Shown: in pieces, positions 18,262 to 27,988 of the stretch
How positions within the stretch are numbered: the first letter of the stretch is position 1
How the letters are laid out: each line of letters begins with the position of its first letter
Origin: Gracilaria gracilis
Taxonomy: Eukaryota > Rhodophyta > Florideophyceae > Gracilariales > Gracilariaceae
Direction: 5' to 3'
DNA: 64,000 bases
NCBI GenBank assembly: GCA_030374805.1
Contig: JARGSG010000035.1
Coordinates: forward strand, 62,001-126,000
Notes under the pieces: generated by a model
Told to the model about the DNA's origin: nothing
What the model saw: only the letters and a program-made list of their open reading frames with translations
Databases searched by the model: none
Translations under genes and position numbers: made by a program

Positions 18262-20988
18262 ATGCAACTCGGCAGCAGCTGGCGCGCAGGTGGCGGCTGC
18301 CGCGATGGCGTGCGCGAGCTTGCGCTTCGTCTCGACGGCCATGAGCGCTTCACGCTTGTGGAGAGCGTCTGTCTTCCCGCCCATCACCTCACCGTGCTGC
18401 TTGACTCTGTTCCCGTGCGCAAAGTGCACCTCACGCTGTCGCGTGTCGCTGCGCACAAGCAACGCTCCGACCTGAATCAATCCCCGCCCTGCCGCCTGCA
18501 TTACGGGTATGCCACCCATTCTTCCGTCTGGAATGAGCCGCGAGATGCCTACTTCGACCCCTTTTCTCACGATTCTTTTGTAGCCAGTATTGGCTTTGCG
18601 CAGCCGTGCGTTATTGGCGTTTCGTTCGTCATCCAACTTCAGGACGGCCATTGGCTTAAACAATGCGATGGAACTGACTTTTACGTCGGTAATAAGCACC
18701 GTCGCTCACCTGCATGTGTTGAAGTGCCGTTGGCAAATCCCTCCACCCTCCATGACGCTCAGCTGACGCGCCTCACCTCGCTTTACAAGCAGAGCCCCTT
18801 CTGGATTGCACCTCACATTCACAACCCGCGTCCGCACTCACTCAAGCGCCCTCTTCTTGACCTGCTATGTGACGTGATGCACGAAACCGTTTTTGCCTTG
18901 ATTGAGATGAAGCAACAACCGCATCAACACAACGCACAATCTCAACAGCAACTTTTCAAGTCCTCCCGCCACATCGCTGCTTATACTGCGCTCATCTTCG
19001 TTGCAGACGCACGGCATTCTCTTCGAACTACTTTGTTTAGTACTGGAACCTACCCAGCCATTCGCATGGAATCTGGCAAACGTCGACCTCTGTCGCTCCC
19101 GCGTGTGTTGAATGCCCACACTTGCTTTATGCTCTCCACGCCAGACGTGTACATCACAATAGCTAAACTAGTTGAACATGTATCCCATCGACTCGACCAC
19201 TTTTGTTCTCGTCAACAGAAAGTACAGTCACCAGAATGGCGCGAATTTATGTCCAAACAACACCCGCTCCTCAATTCTCTTGGGTTTTGCACTTGGGATG
19301 CTTTCGGTCACAATGTGACCCAAGCTAATGTTGTGCAAGCTTTGGAATGGTTCCAAGCCAACGGAGTTCCCTTCGGTTACGTTATCCTTGACGATGGATG
19401 GCAGGCTGGTGGTGGACAAGGGCCGAACTACGAACATTCTCAGTCGGAAAAGAGGAGTACGCACCGTCCGTGCCTGCAGTCGTACGGCCCAAACCACAAA
19501 TTCGACCACTCTCTTGAAGCTTTGCAAGAAAGAATAGCTGTTCCCGTAATGGCGTGGACCGCTGCTATCGGCTACTGGGGAGGCACTGATGGTAGAGCAT
19601 GTCGCGTGGAAACGAGCATAGTGGAAGGAGCAGTCTCAAAAGGTTTGTTGAAGAACAACATTGGCAATCTGCAACATTGGGAGAAGCTTTATGAACTTCC
19701 CCTGCCATCTCTACCAAATATTGAACGCTTCTTCCACTCGTACTTTGTCCAGAGTCTTGCAGCTACTCATAAGCTTAGTGGTTTGAAAGTTGACGCGCAG
19801 AGCATCTTGGAAGTGCTTCATGACTTTGATGTTAGAGATGAAAACGAACTCGGAGACTGTCACCCGATGTCGTTGACAGCATCATACCGAAGTGCGATGA
19901 CAAAAGCGGTACATGAAGGATTTCCATATACCATCATTGTCAATTCTATGGCTTGTGGTCAGGAAGCAGTTTTTGCATCGGGTTCAACATTGTCTCCGAC
20001 AAATATATGCTGGCGTACTTCCGATGACCATGCTTTTCCTAATACGGAGGAAGTCGTAGGTATGGTCCTGTGGCACGTTCTTAGAAATGCTATGAACACA
20101 TTACTACTGGGAGAGATATTCCCAGTACCTGACTGGGATATGTTCACGGCACATCATAAGCTCGTAAAAATGCACGCTGTTGCCAGAGTTTTGTCTGGGG
20201 GACCTATATGCGTTAGTGATTCTCCTTCTATGCTCAAGGCGGAAGGAGTGTCAGTACTTCAGAGTTTGCTAACATCAGATGGAAAGATTCTAAGATGTGA
20301 AGAACCAGGGAGACCAGTGGTCGACTGCATCTTCGAAGATCCGCGATCAGATACAGCTAAGCTTTTTAAACTGTTCAATCGTTCTTCTGTGAACGGAGTT
20401 ATTGGCGTTTTTAATCTTCACGAAACTACAAAGGATGGCAACGCTAGCAGCTCCTTTACCCCATGCGACATACACCCTTTTTCCAAACTGCCTGGCGAAA
20501 TATCGTACATGTCAATGATACCTGGTCCGTCAATGAGACTGTTCCATCACAAAAACCAATTCGACCCCTGTCGTGTACAGGTTCCACCCCTCGATGCTGT
20601 CATTGTCCATGTCAGTCCCATACTGAAAATATCGAATGACATGCAGTTCGCTGCGATAGGAAATCCCAGACTGTTGAATACCGGTGCAGTCGTAGCCTCA
20701 ATTACGATTAAGAACGTTTGTTATGAAACGGGTCACGAAGGCATCTACGAAAATCAATCCCTCTCAAAATCGACAAAGTATGTCGTAGTGAATGTCAGTC
20801 TGCGAGATTCGGGAGAAACAGTTTTTTGGTTGAATGAAAGTGCCAGAAGACAGCTTTCGTGCGTAACGCATGTAAACAGCACCCTCAACCACTTCAGGTA
20901 CGAAAAAATTGGTGAACTTAGTATTCTGTTCGTCAGAGTACCCCCTTATGGGCCTTACGAAGTTGGGTTTGTATTCGAAGATTCGTAG
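18262..20988 (+). CDS. Glycoside hydrolase family 36, raffinose-synthase / alkaline alpha-galactosidase-like
   Basis: A 908-residue enzyme of the plant raffinose synthase / SIP1 branch of GH36. The TIM-barrel opens with LGFCTWDAFG and GVPFGYVILDDGWQ. The nucleophile motif K-x-D is GLKVDAQS (about residue 510) and the acid/base motif is R-x-S-D-D as RTSDDHAFPNTEE (about residue 587). FASGSTLSPTNICWRTSDD and a late beta-rich domain follow. Family members hydrolyse or transfer alpha-galactosyl groups; in red algae alpha-galactosides such as floridoside are candidate substrates, which is inference. The ATG at 18262 is the first in a frame that opens with GTG at 18187. A short frame from 18099 overlaps it in another phase. 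Confidence 0.85.
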   Translation: MQLGSSWRAGGGCRDGVRELALRLDGHERFTLVESVCLPAHHLTVLLDSVPVRKVHLTLSRVAAHKQRSDLNQSPPCRLHYGYATHSSVWNEPRDAYFDPFSHDSFVASIGFAQPCVIGVSFVIQLQDGHWLKQCDGTDFYVGNKHRRSPACVEVPLANPSTLHDAQLTRLTSLYKQSPFWIAPHIHNPRPHSLKRPLLDLLCDVMHETVFALIEMKQQPHQHNAQSQQQLFKSSRHIAAYTALIFVADARHSLRTTLFSTGTYPAIRMESGKRRPLSLPRVLNAHTCFMLSTPDVYITIAKLVEHVSHRLDHFCSRQQKVQSPEWREFMSKQHPLLNSLGFCTWDAFGHNVTQANVVQALEWFQANGVPFGYVILDDGWQAGGGQGPNYEHSQSEKRSTHRPCLQSYGPNHKFDHSLEALQERIAVPVMAWTAAIGYWGGTDGRACRVETSIVEGAVSKGLLKNNIGNLQHWEKLYELPLPSLPNIERFFHSYFVQSLAATHKLSGLKVDAQSILEVLHDFDVRDENELGDCHPMSLTASYRSAMTKAVHEGFPYTIIVNSMACGQEAVFASGSTLSPTNICWRTSDDHAFPNTEEVVGMVLWHVLRNAMNTLLLGEIFPVPDWDMFTAHHKLVKMHAVARVLSGGPICVSDSPSMLKAEGVSVLQSLLTSDGKILRCEEPGRPVVDCIFEDPRSDTAKLFKLFNRSSVNGVIGVFNLHETTKDGNASSSFTPCDIHPFSKLPGEISYMSMIPGPSMRLFHHKNQFDPCRVQVPPLDAVIVHVSPILKISNDMQFAAIGNPRLLNTGAVVASITIKNVCYETGHEGIYENQSLSKSTKYVVVNVSLRDSGETVFWLNESARRQLSCVTHVNSTLNHFRYEKIGELSILFVRVPPYGPYEVGFVFEDS

Positions 20989-21036
20989 TCCTCGTCTCCA
21001 TCAAACCTCTTAAAGGATTTGTTTGGCTTTCAATGG

Positions 21037-22548
21037 CTATGTTTTAGCTTTCCTCTCCTCGAGAAGAGCAGCAGTTAGTTGTGTTTCTGTCTTGCCATGA
21101 CGATGTGGATAAAACCTTTCGCCGAGCTCCACCTCTCCGGCTTTGAAAATTGCTTCAGCAGAAGGAAGATAATCAAGAAAGTGCTTCAGCTGGACATCTA
21201 CCTCTGAGGGCCTTGCGGAAACGTTCAACGGATTTCGGGCAAGAGAAACAGCCCAAAATAATGCTCCGAAAACTCTGCAGGCTTCTTCCCTCCGCACCGG
21301 TTTGGTGTTAGAGTTCTTCACTATCTTTTCCAGTGTTGAGAGATACGTCTTTCTTTCCAATCGGGGAAGCAAATATCGTTCTAATACTCTTTGTCCAAGC
21401 GCTGCGAGGCCAACAATCGCACCGTAGTGTGTCGTAAGCGGTCTCTTCGTGTTGTCGAGGGCTAAAGCGCATGTCTTGGTGATGCGAGTTTGAATATCTG
21501 GATACTGATGACCGTATCGATCACAGATTTTCTTCATCACCGTGGTTGTGTAATCGCGGAGTGCCCAGTGATTATCCCTCGGATTTCCAGAAAAACGTTT
21601 CCCCAGCATACATGTGAGAACGGCTGGTAAGACTTGTTGTAAATATAGTCTCAGGTCAAAAACGTCATTGTCCAAAATAGCATTGACTAGCCGCATGCAC
21701 GAGAACCTTAACGGCAGATTATCGCACTTTGTTACGCACTTGAACACGAATTGCGTAAAGTACGGGAGTAACTCTGCGATTCCCTTTTCATGAGCGACCG
21801 CGTACAAGCATTGTTCTAAATGTTTAGTGTCATCTCCTTGTACAGCCGTGGTGATTTGTTCAAGGTAGAGTTGTAGTTCTCGGCTCAACTCGTGCTTCAC
21901 CAGAGGTTTAACTTCTGTAGGCAACTTGCGTTTCTTCGTGACCGGTTCCATGTCTTCGTCTTCTCCATAGCTTGCCTTTCGCTTTCGAGTCGGGTTTTGG
22001 GGAATCGAAGGTTGTTTCCCGGACACCGCAAGCCAGTGTGTACTAAGATTGACGTCAAGGGGAACAAGGGGCATGTTTGTCTCAATGACAGATTTCACCG
22101 TCATTTCTTTGTCGGGAACGAAGAACAAGTCCTCGTTTCCGTCCACAGCAGTAAATTGAGGACGTAGATAGCCTTTCACGCGTGCTATAGGACTCTTCAA
22201 ATACTCCCTTTCATTGCCAGTCGCTCCGTTATCTTTCACTTTGTGGGAGTTTCCTTTAGGGTCACTGAAACCGAGAATAGGTGCAACGTTTCGCAAACGG
22301 AGGGCAGCGTTAATGTCATTGGTATTCAACTTGTTACGTTTCGAGTGCTTCATGAACTTCATGGCGTCTTGAACAATCTCTCGAATTCGATATTCGATGT
22401 CATGCGCCAGTGTCCCAGCTGCGGAATCCGCGAAAGGCGGCATACTCGGAATGGACTGTCCAATGACGCGAATGACTTCAGTATCGACACGCAGCGTTTC
22501 ATGGGGTAAAACATTCGCATTGGACGGCTTTGCTCTTTTTGCAGCCAT
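21037..22548 (-). CDS. TAF6: TAF6 (TFIID/SAGA histone-fold subunit), paralogue 1
   Basis: A 503-residue TAF6. The N-terminal histone fold is at about residues 20-95: TEVIRVIGQSIPS, ADSAAGTLAHDIEYRIREIV and the hallmark KFMKHSKRNKLNTNDINAAL. A charged linker with KRKASYGEDEDMEPVTKKRK separates it from the C-terminal TAF6 HEAT domain (about 215-500), which begins at SRELQLYLEQIT and contains CMLGKRFSGNPRDNHWALRDYTT and GAIVGLAALGQRVLERYLLP. TAF6 pairs with TAF9 in TFIID and SAGA. The ATG at 22548 is used because the longer frame opens at GTG. A shorter, diverged TAF6 lies at 48.4-49.6 kb in this same window. Confidence 0.9.
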   Translation of the reverse strand: MAAKRAKPSNANVLPHETLRVDTEVIRVIGQSIPSMPPFADSAAGTLAHDIEYRIREIVQDAMKFMKHSKRNKLNTNDINAALRLRNVAPILGFSDPKGNSHKVKDNGATGNEREYLKSPIARVKGYLRPQFTAVDGNEDLFFVPDKEMTVKSVIETNMPLVPLDVNLSTHWLAVSGKQPSIPQNPTRKRKASYGEDEDMEPVTKKRKLPTEVKPLVKHELSRELQLYLEQITTAVQGDDTKHLEQCLYAVAHEKGIAELLPYFTQFVFKCVTKCDNLPLRFSCMRLVNAILDNDVFDLRLYLQQVLPAVLTCMLGKRFSGNPRDNHWALRDYTTTVMKKICDRYGHQYPDIQTRITKTCALALDNTKRPLTTHYGAIVGLAALGQRVLERYLLPRLERKTYLSTLEKIVKNSNTKPVRREEACRVFGALFWAVSLARNPLNVSARPSEVDVQLKHFLDYLPSAEAIFKAGEVELGERFYPHRHGKTETQLTAALLEERKAKT

Positions 22549-23644
22549 TGCCTTTGGCGTCACTGCAAAAGCGGATTATCTAAGGCCGTTGTTAAAAGAT
22601 GTTTGGATGTACTACAAACGGTCAAAGTTCGGTGAACGCGGACTTCGATGGTACTCACTTCAAGCGCAGATAGAAAGTTCAGGACACAGGACGCGGGCAG
22701 GCGTAGGTTATTCCGAAAACTTTGCGTGATATTTGATGCCGGTCGACGGGACCCAAAAGCACAATCGAACCCGGAGCTGACAAGTTACCCGAAAGGGTGG
22801 CGGTCGGGGAGAAGTATTCCCAAATCGTCTGGTCTCGGTCAACAATTGAAAGAGTGCATGGTTGACACCGCTTCTCTCAATCGAAAGCCTGGCTATGCAG
22901 TGCTCGAAAGAAACGAAATTATAAGGAACTCCAAACAATACAATTGAATGTGTGGGGTTTGAAGGCTTGTTCACTAATTCGAGAAAATCGTACAGGTTGG
23001 AGAGAACGAAGTTCTCTTTGAGAATCAACTTGACGGTGGCAGTTGAATAAGGATCCGCAGAGAGATGAGTTTGGTTTCTCAACGATACGTACGCTTGACG
23101 GATATCCTGCTAGGTATTTGATGAAGGTGCTACGGATGAGGGTTCAAATATAGTGGAGTTGCTGACTTGGCATGGGTAGCGTTTCGTTCGCTACCGTTGT
23201 ATTTATATCTAGCCGCGGTCAGCTACGTAATTTTACTTCCAGAGCACCTCGAACTGCCGAATACCCGTGTACAAGGGTAGATACCGAAGGTAGATAGTTT
23301 ACGCAGCGTAAGGTTACATTGGTTAGGCTTTTTCCGTGAAGCGCAAACAAGAATGTATCTATTTACTGTATTTTATTTCAGCATTTCACTAAAAAGCTAA
23401 ACTCCGTGTAGAATCTACCAGACAAGCCCCATCTTCAAAACCAACACCGGTTGCCCGAGACCATAGGAATTTAAGGCGTTGGGGAATAGATGATTTGGAT
23501 GTTGAGAAACGAGCGCAAAACTCCCGTTTTCGTAGTACCCTAACGACGCATAGGGCTTTATGACTCGGGAAGCTTGAAAACGTAAGAAAACGAAGACCAT
23601 CGCGTTGTATTGGACACCTCTTTTGGCGACAGTCGTTTGCTAGC
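22549..23644. other. Long divergent intergenic region, TAF6 / SSU72
   Basis: About 1.1 kb between divergent starts. It contains the recurring motif TACAAGGGTAG at 23270-23280, 365 bp before SSU72. Frames of 99 codons (+, 22648) and 124 codons (-, 22708-23082) lack ATG support or similarity and are not called. Confidence 0.4.
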
Positions 23645-24232
23645 ATGGTAGTTGGTCGCTTCAAAGTGTGCTGCGTGTGCGCATCGAACCAAAACAGAAG
23701 TATGGAAGCGCACCGCGAATTAGCCTTACGCGGATATAATGTTCGATCATACGGCACTGGGAGCTCTGTCAAACTTCCAGGTCGGACTTTAATGGAACCT
23801 GTGGTGTTTCCTTTCAACATGCCGTACGAACAAATGAGGGCACAACTCATCGAGAGAGACGCCGCATTGTATACCTCTAACGGAGTTCTCAACATGTTGG
23901 ACCGAAATGCCAAGATTAAGAAGGCACCAGAACAATGGCGTGACGCTCGCGAACGTTTTGACATCATCATCACGTTTGAAGACCGAGTGTTCAGAAGCGT
24001 GATGGATGATTACATAAGTAACAGAAGTCCCTCGGTCTTCTGCCCATCCTATGTTTTCAATCTTGAGATTAAGGACACTCATGCTGATGCAGCAGAAGGC
24101 GCTCAATTGGCTGTTGAGCTCGTTGAGGCCATGGCCGCCGAGGAAAACTTAGATATCGCCTTGTACGATGTTGTCGAAAAGCTTGAAAGGAAGCATGAGA
24201 AGGATATCATGGCCGTCCCAGTTTTCTGTTAA
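23645..24232 (+). CDS. SSU72: SSU72, RNA polymerase II CTD Ser5 phosphatase
   Basis: A 195-residue SSU72, a low-molecular-weight protein-tyrosine-phosphatase-fold enzyme that removes Ser5 phosphate from the Pol II CTD and acts in 3'-end processing. The P-loop C-x5-R-S is VCASNQNRSMEAH (Cys about residue 12). Downstream come VRSYGTGSSVKLPG, YTSNGVLNMLDRN and the general-acid region FDIIITFEDRVF with VMDD. The length is the same as animal SSU72. The first ATG of the frame is used. The 3' end is 153 bp from the convergent lipoyl synthase stop. Confidence 0.95.
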   Translation: MVVGRFKVCCVCASNQNRSMEAHRELALRGYNVRSYGTGSSVKLPGRTLMEPVVFPFNMPYEQMRAQLIERDAALYTSNGVLNMLDRNAKIKKAPEQWRDARERFDIIITFEDRVFRSVMDDYISNRSPSVFCPSYVFNLEIKDTHADAAEGAQLAVELVEAMAAEENLDIALYDVVEKLERKHEKDIMAVPVFC

Positions 24233-24385
24233 TATGAGCTCTCTACGATTTGAAATTGCAACATATCCCGCACGGTCTCCACCAGTCTTAGCGCAAGAGC
24301 TGATACAAAACGAAAAGGCTAATCTTCGTCGCAAAGAAGATATTTCTTGGCATGTACACGATTCTGCTTTCTTTGTTTACAAGGG

Positions 24386-25498
24386 TCATTCTGCTACAGC
24401 TGAGGCCGAAGCAGCAGCCCTTCTTTTCTTGATGAGTGATTCCAAAAAGAATTCTCCTGCCCTATAAGAACTACGAACGAGAGGGCCAGAAGCTATATAT
24501 GAGAATCCCATTTTCTCACCTTCAACTTTCCAGGCATCAAACTCCTCAGGAGTAACCCATTGTTCCACCTTGAGATGCCTTTTAGATGGCCTTAGATACT
24601 GCCCGAGCGTAATCACTTCAACTCCTACATCGAGACAGTCTTGCATTGTTTGACGCACTTCTTTCTCGCTTTCGCCAACACCAAGCATTAAGGACGTCTT
24701 TGTCACAACGTCAGGTCGAATGCTCTTCGCACGCTTCAATACGCTTAGACTCTGACCATAGCCCGCACGTCTATCTCTGACAACTCCTTGCAAACGTTCA
24801 ACCGTTTCGACATTGTGTGCAAATACATCCAAGCCAGATGTAACCACTCTGTCAATTGCCTGTTCGTCCCCGGCAAAATCGGGAGACAAAGTCTCAACTA
24901 ATAAATCTGGCTGGTGTTGTTTAAGACCCTGTACCGTTCGCGCAATGTGAATAGACCCACCATCTGGTATGTCATCCCGATCAACACTTGTGAGCACAAT
25001 ATACTTCAAACCCCACTTGGCAACTGCAACCGCAACGTTTTCTGGTTCATTGTCATCGAGCGGAGGAGGCGCTCTGGAAGTCTTGATATTACAAAAACGA
25101 CATCCTCGCGTGCATGTATCGCCCATGAGCATGATTGTAGCAGTTCCGCCACCCCAGCATTCGCCAATATTCGGACACCTCGCTTCCTCGCATACCGTAG
25201 ACAGCTTGAGCCCACGAAGGGACTTACGTAGTCTTTGGTACTCTGCTTCGGCTTCGTGATCTCCGGGAGGCCGTACTTTTAACCACGCTGGCTTTGATGG
25301 GTCTTCGTATGCATCCGTCCTTGCAGGAACTACAGATGATGACGCACCGGGAGTGAAAAAGCTTATTGGGAGAGGTGCGTCTGCCTCGTCTGCTAGTTGA
25401 GCGCGTAGGTCGGCCAGGCGTTTTCCATATCGCGACTTGGCCGGTGTTTCGGACGTCAACAAGCGACGTGAAGCCGATACACTATTACGCGTCCACAT
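24386..25498 (-). CDS. Lipoyl synthase, mitochondrial type
   Basis: A 370-residue radical-SAM lipoyl synthase, which inserts two sulfurs into octanoyl groups on lipoyl domains. The auxiliary-cluster motif C-x4-C-x5-C is [12 protein letters not shown], the radical-SAM C-x3-C-x2-C is CTRGCRFC, and the C-terminal R-S-S-Y motif is [10 protein letters not shown]. Other landmarks are [37 protein letters not shown] and [12 protein letters not shown]. An N-terminal extension of about 60 residues rich in Ser, Arg and Ala ([16 protein letters not shown]) fits a mitochondrial presequence. The ATG at 25498 is the first of the frame. Confidence 0.95.
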   Translation of the reverse strand: MWTRNSVSASRRLLTSETPAKSRYGKRLADLRAQLADEADAPLPISFFTPGASSSVVPARTDAYEDPSKPAWLKVRPPGDHEAEAEYQRLRKSLRGLKLSTVCEEARCPNIGECWGGGTATIMLMGDTCTRGCRFCNIKTSRAPPPLDDNEPENVAVAVAKWGLKYIVLTSVDRDDIPDGGSIHIARTVQGLKQHQPDLLVETLSPDFAGDEQAIDRVVTSGLDVFAHNVETVERLQGVVRDRRAGYGQSLSVLKRAKSIRPDVVTKTSLMLGVGESEKEVRQTMQDCLDVGVEVITLGQYLRPSKRHLKVEQWVTPEEFDAWKVEGEKMGFSYIASGPLVRSSYRAGEFFLESLIKKRRAAASASAVAE

Positions 25499-26099
25499 GT
25501 TCGGGCGAGGTCAGATTGCAGATTCCACGGATGAAAGCAGTTGCGCCCAAACTGTTGACGGATTCGAATTGCGGGATCGCTGCTGAGGTGAAGATGTAAC
25601 GAAGATTAAGAGGGCTAACCCTCGTTCCTTCTTTAAGCCTTTAACATCCTTCGTAGGAACTGTTGGCAATTGTCAGATTTCGAGCTGACGGACGCATCAG
25701 GGCCGTTCTTAACAAGAGGTTGACGGGCGGTTGATGGCCGGTTGATGGCCTTTCCTTGAATGTCATTGGCTGGTGTGAAATGTTTCACTTTCTGCCTAGT
25801 TTGGTGAAAGTCTTCACTTTCTTTTCTTAAATGCCCCGTTCAAACTCCATTCTGTAATGGCAGTCGCTCTCTTCAAAGTGTGAAAGACCCTCTGGCTTTC
25901 ACGGGACCACCCGGGAAGAACAGCGCACATAATCTGTTGCACAACAGTGCAAGAGCTTTCGGAAGCACTTGGCGGATTATATAATACTGTATTTTGGTGC
26001 GCCACAAAGTCGAGCTCTGCGTTCCCCTGCGCTCCGCTCCAACCGCGCTCCACTCCAAACTGCGCTCCACCCCACCTCTTACTAGTAATCGTGGCCATC
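25499..26099. other. Intergenic stretch with a repeat related to the piggyBac target site
   Basis: About 600 bp. At 25698-25745 lies a sequence whose reverse complement matches both flanks of the piggyBac element: GAACGGCCCT on one side and CATCAACCGCCCGT plus CTCTTG on the other, meeting at TTAA (25709-25712). Short GTGAAA/TTTCAC repeats at 25777-25830 and CGCTCC repeats near 26027-26075 are also present. No gene is called. Confidence 0.6.
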
Positions 26100-27743
26100 A
26101 TGCCGTCCCCAGAACAATCTTCCTGTCCGCCTTTGCCAGCCGTGATTGGGGAAAGCCGCCTCGCACGCCATAACAAAACCATCTGCCACACTTCAAACAC
26201 CGCACGCGTATTCCCCCCCGCTCTACCAGACAGACCTCGAAATCAATGTGCGATCCCAACTTCAACAGTCTCCGCAGTACAATCGAACAAATTTATGTCT
26301 GCGACCGTCCGTAGAAGCCCACGAAAGCAGGCCCGTCCACACACAACTCTAGCTACCCGGAGTCCAACATCGTCTTTCCAGCATTCAGCTCCAAATGTAG
26401 AACAACCAGAGAGAACAGAAGACTTTTGCAGTCCGTTGGACCTCGACATTTTTCGTGGTATCCAGTTTAATGAAGCTGACAAAGTAACTCGTCTCCATTC
26501 TTTTCTCTTCAGGAGGACGGTGAAGCAACTGCACGATGTTAACCGACCATGGAAACTTCGAATGAAAGAGCGCACCAAATTGGAGCTAATTGCTCGCATC
26601 TTAGCTCACATATTTCTACAGAATGCTAAGGGTAAAGCATTGTCTGAATTGATATCTGGGAACGAGGGATTGAAAGGCTATGATGATTGGGAGAAAACAG
26701 CTATCGAGAACTTGTATACCTGGGAAGTTTGCCCGAATTTGGTTACTATAATCAAGCACATATATGTTGACGAAAGAAAAACTGTGGCTCGTTCTCTCTT
26801 ACGTTCGTTACGACAGGAGAAGCAGAAGAATCTCGAAGAGAAAGATATTAACGCGAAGCAGCAGCTTCTTACGATAAACGAATTTGCTCGCCTGGCTGTG
26901 TTGATAAGGGACGACCAACGTTGTCGTTATGCCCTTCATAGGGCTAGTGGGTCGGAATTGAAGAGGAATGAGTTGGACGCCAACGTGACAAGAGAATCGT
27001 TTTGGAAGATCATCGAAGATCGTTTTAACGATGAGGGAGTAAGTTCGAAGCAGGACTTCAGCGCTTATCTCGAGAGCGTTAATTCAGATGAGAGACCCTC
27101 CACACGTAGAGAAGCCGCAGCGCTGAAAACCCATTATACGCAAGCGAGGACGTTATTTACTAAAGTGTTGAACAAGTGGTCTGCTTCAGGGCAGAACGAC
27201 CCAGGAAGAATTATTGAATTTGTGGCGTACAAGAGAGATCAAGGTGGATATACTATGGAATCTAAACGGACACTGGTGTTATTTGTGGTCTACAGGCTCG
27301 GAACGATGAACCCAGAAACAGACCTTGTTCAAGCATCTGCGAAGCTTATCGAGGTCGATGGAGACGGGCGGGCGGATAGCAGCTATAATGACGGGGAGGA
27401 CGTGGTGGAAGTTAGAAAGTCGAAAACGCGGAAGCGGAAGAGCTCCGACCTGCATCAAAGTTTAGCTGATGACATATCGAAGAAGTTTGACCGGGTGGAA
27501 AGCATAATGCAGGCCTCAGTTGATTTGCAGAGGGCACAGAGCGACACGGAGTTCAGAAAGCTGTCCAGATCTGAAAGGGAGAAGCAACTGTTTGACGATG
27601 TGTTGGACAGCGTAGAGAAGTGCAAGAAAGCGAGAGAAAGTAATGACGAGGAGGTCCAGCGCATGGGTGAGCTTCTCTTGGAACGAAAGAAGCAGGCCTT
27701 TAGGAGATTCATGGAATCAGGAGCTGAAGGTAAGGAGAGCTGA
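26100..27743 (+). CDS. Myb/SANT-like, transposon-associated-type protein (putative)
   Basis: A 547-residue protein I cannot firmly name. After a Ser/Pro/Arg-rich N-terminus it has a mostly helical body. The segment at about residues 290-400 (FWKIIEDRFND, then LKTHYTQARTLFTKVLNKW and SASGQNDPGRIIEF) resembles the trihelix/Myb-SANT-like domain of proteins carried by, or derived from, eukaryotic DNA transposons, where a W-x-x-SG-x-x-DP pattern recurs. A basic nuclear-localisation-like KSKTRKRKSSD and a charged coiled-coil C-terminus follow. The ATG at 26100 is used; the open frame starts at GTG 25947. It sits at the left edge of the transposon-rich block. DNA binding is inferred only. Confidence 0.45.
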   Translation: MPSPEQSSCPPLPAVIGESRLARHNKTICHTSNTARVFPPALPDRPRNQCAIPTSTVSAVQSNKFMSATVRRSPRKQARPHTTLATRSPTSSFQHSAPNVEQPERTEDFCSPLDLDIFRGIQFNEADKVTRLHSFLFRRTVKQLHDVNRPWKLRMKERTKLELIARILAHIFLQNAKGKALSELISGNEGLKGYDDWEKTAIENLYTWEVCPNLVTIIKHIYVDERKTVARSLLRSLRQEKQKNLEEKDINAKQQLLTINEFARLAVLIRDDQRCRYALHRASGSELKRNELDANVTRESFWKIIEDRFNDEGVSSKQDFSAYLESVNSDERPSTRREAAALKTHYTQARTLFTKVLNKWSASGQNDPGRIIEFVAYKRDQGGYTMESKRTLVLFVVYRLGTMNPETDLVQASAKLIEVDGDGRADSSYNDGEDVVEVRKSKTRKRKSSDLHQSLADDISKKFDRVESIMQASVDLQRAQSDTEFRKLSRSEREKQLFDDVLDSVEKCKKARESNDEEVQRMGELLLERKKQAFRRFMESGAEGKES

Positions 27744-27988
27744 AGGAGTCTAAGAATATGAAGCTAACCTTTCCGGTTTTACGTTTTCTGTGTTTATCTG
27801 TCTAGGCGTACCATCATATGTGATCGTGGTGCTTGAAATGCTTTCAAGAAATGCACCGGGTGGTGGTGGGAACGATCACCTTCCGTAGATAGTAACTTCT
27901 ATAATGTAGAGATATAAACGTTTTGCTTTCGTGCCCCGAAACAGATTATCCGCTCAACTGCGACGCCGGTAATTTGCTTTGATACGGC

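Noticed and set aside
22708..23082. 124-codon minus-strand frame between TAF6 and SSU72.
   Set aside because: It starts at TTG and has no recognisable motif; likely chance.
24234..24467. 77-codon plus-strand frame after SSU72, overlapping the end of lipoyl synthase.
   Set aside because: It lies in the convergent 3' UTR region, overlaps a firm gene in antisense and matches nothing known.
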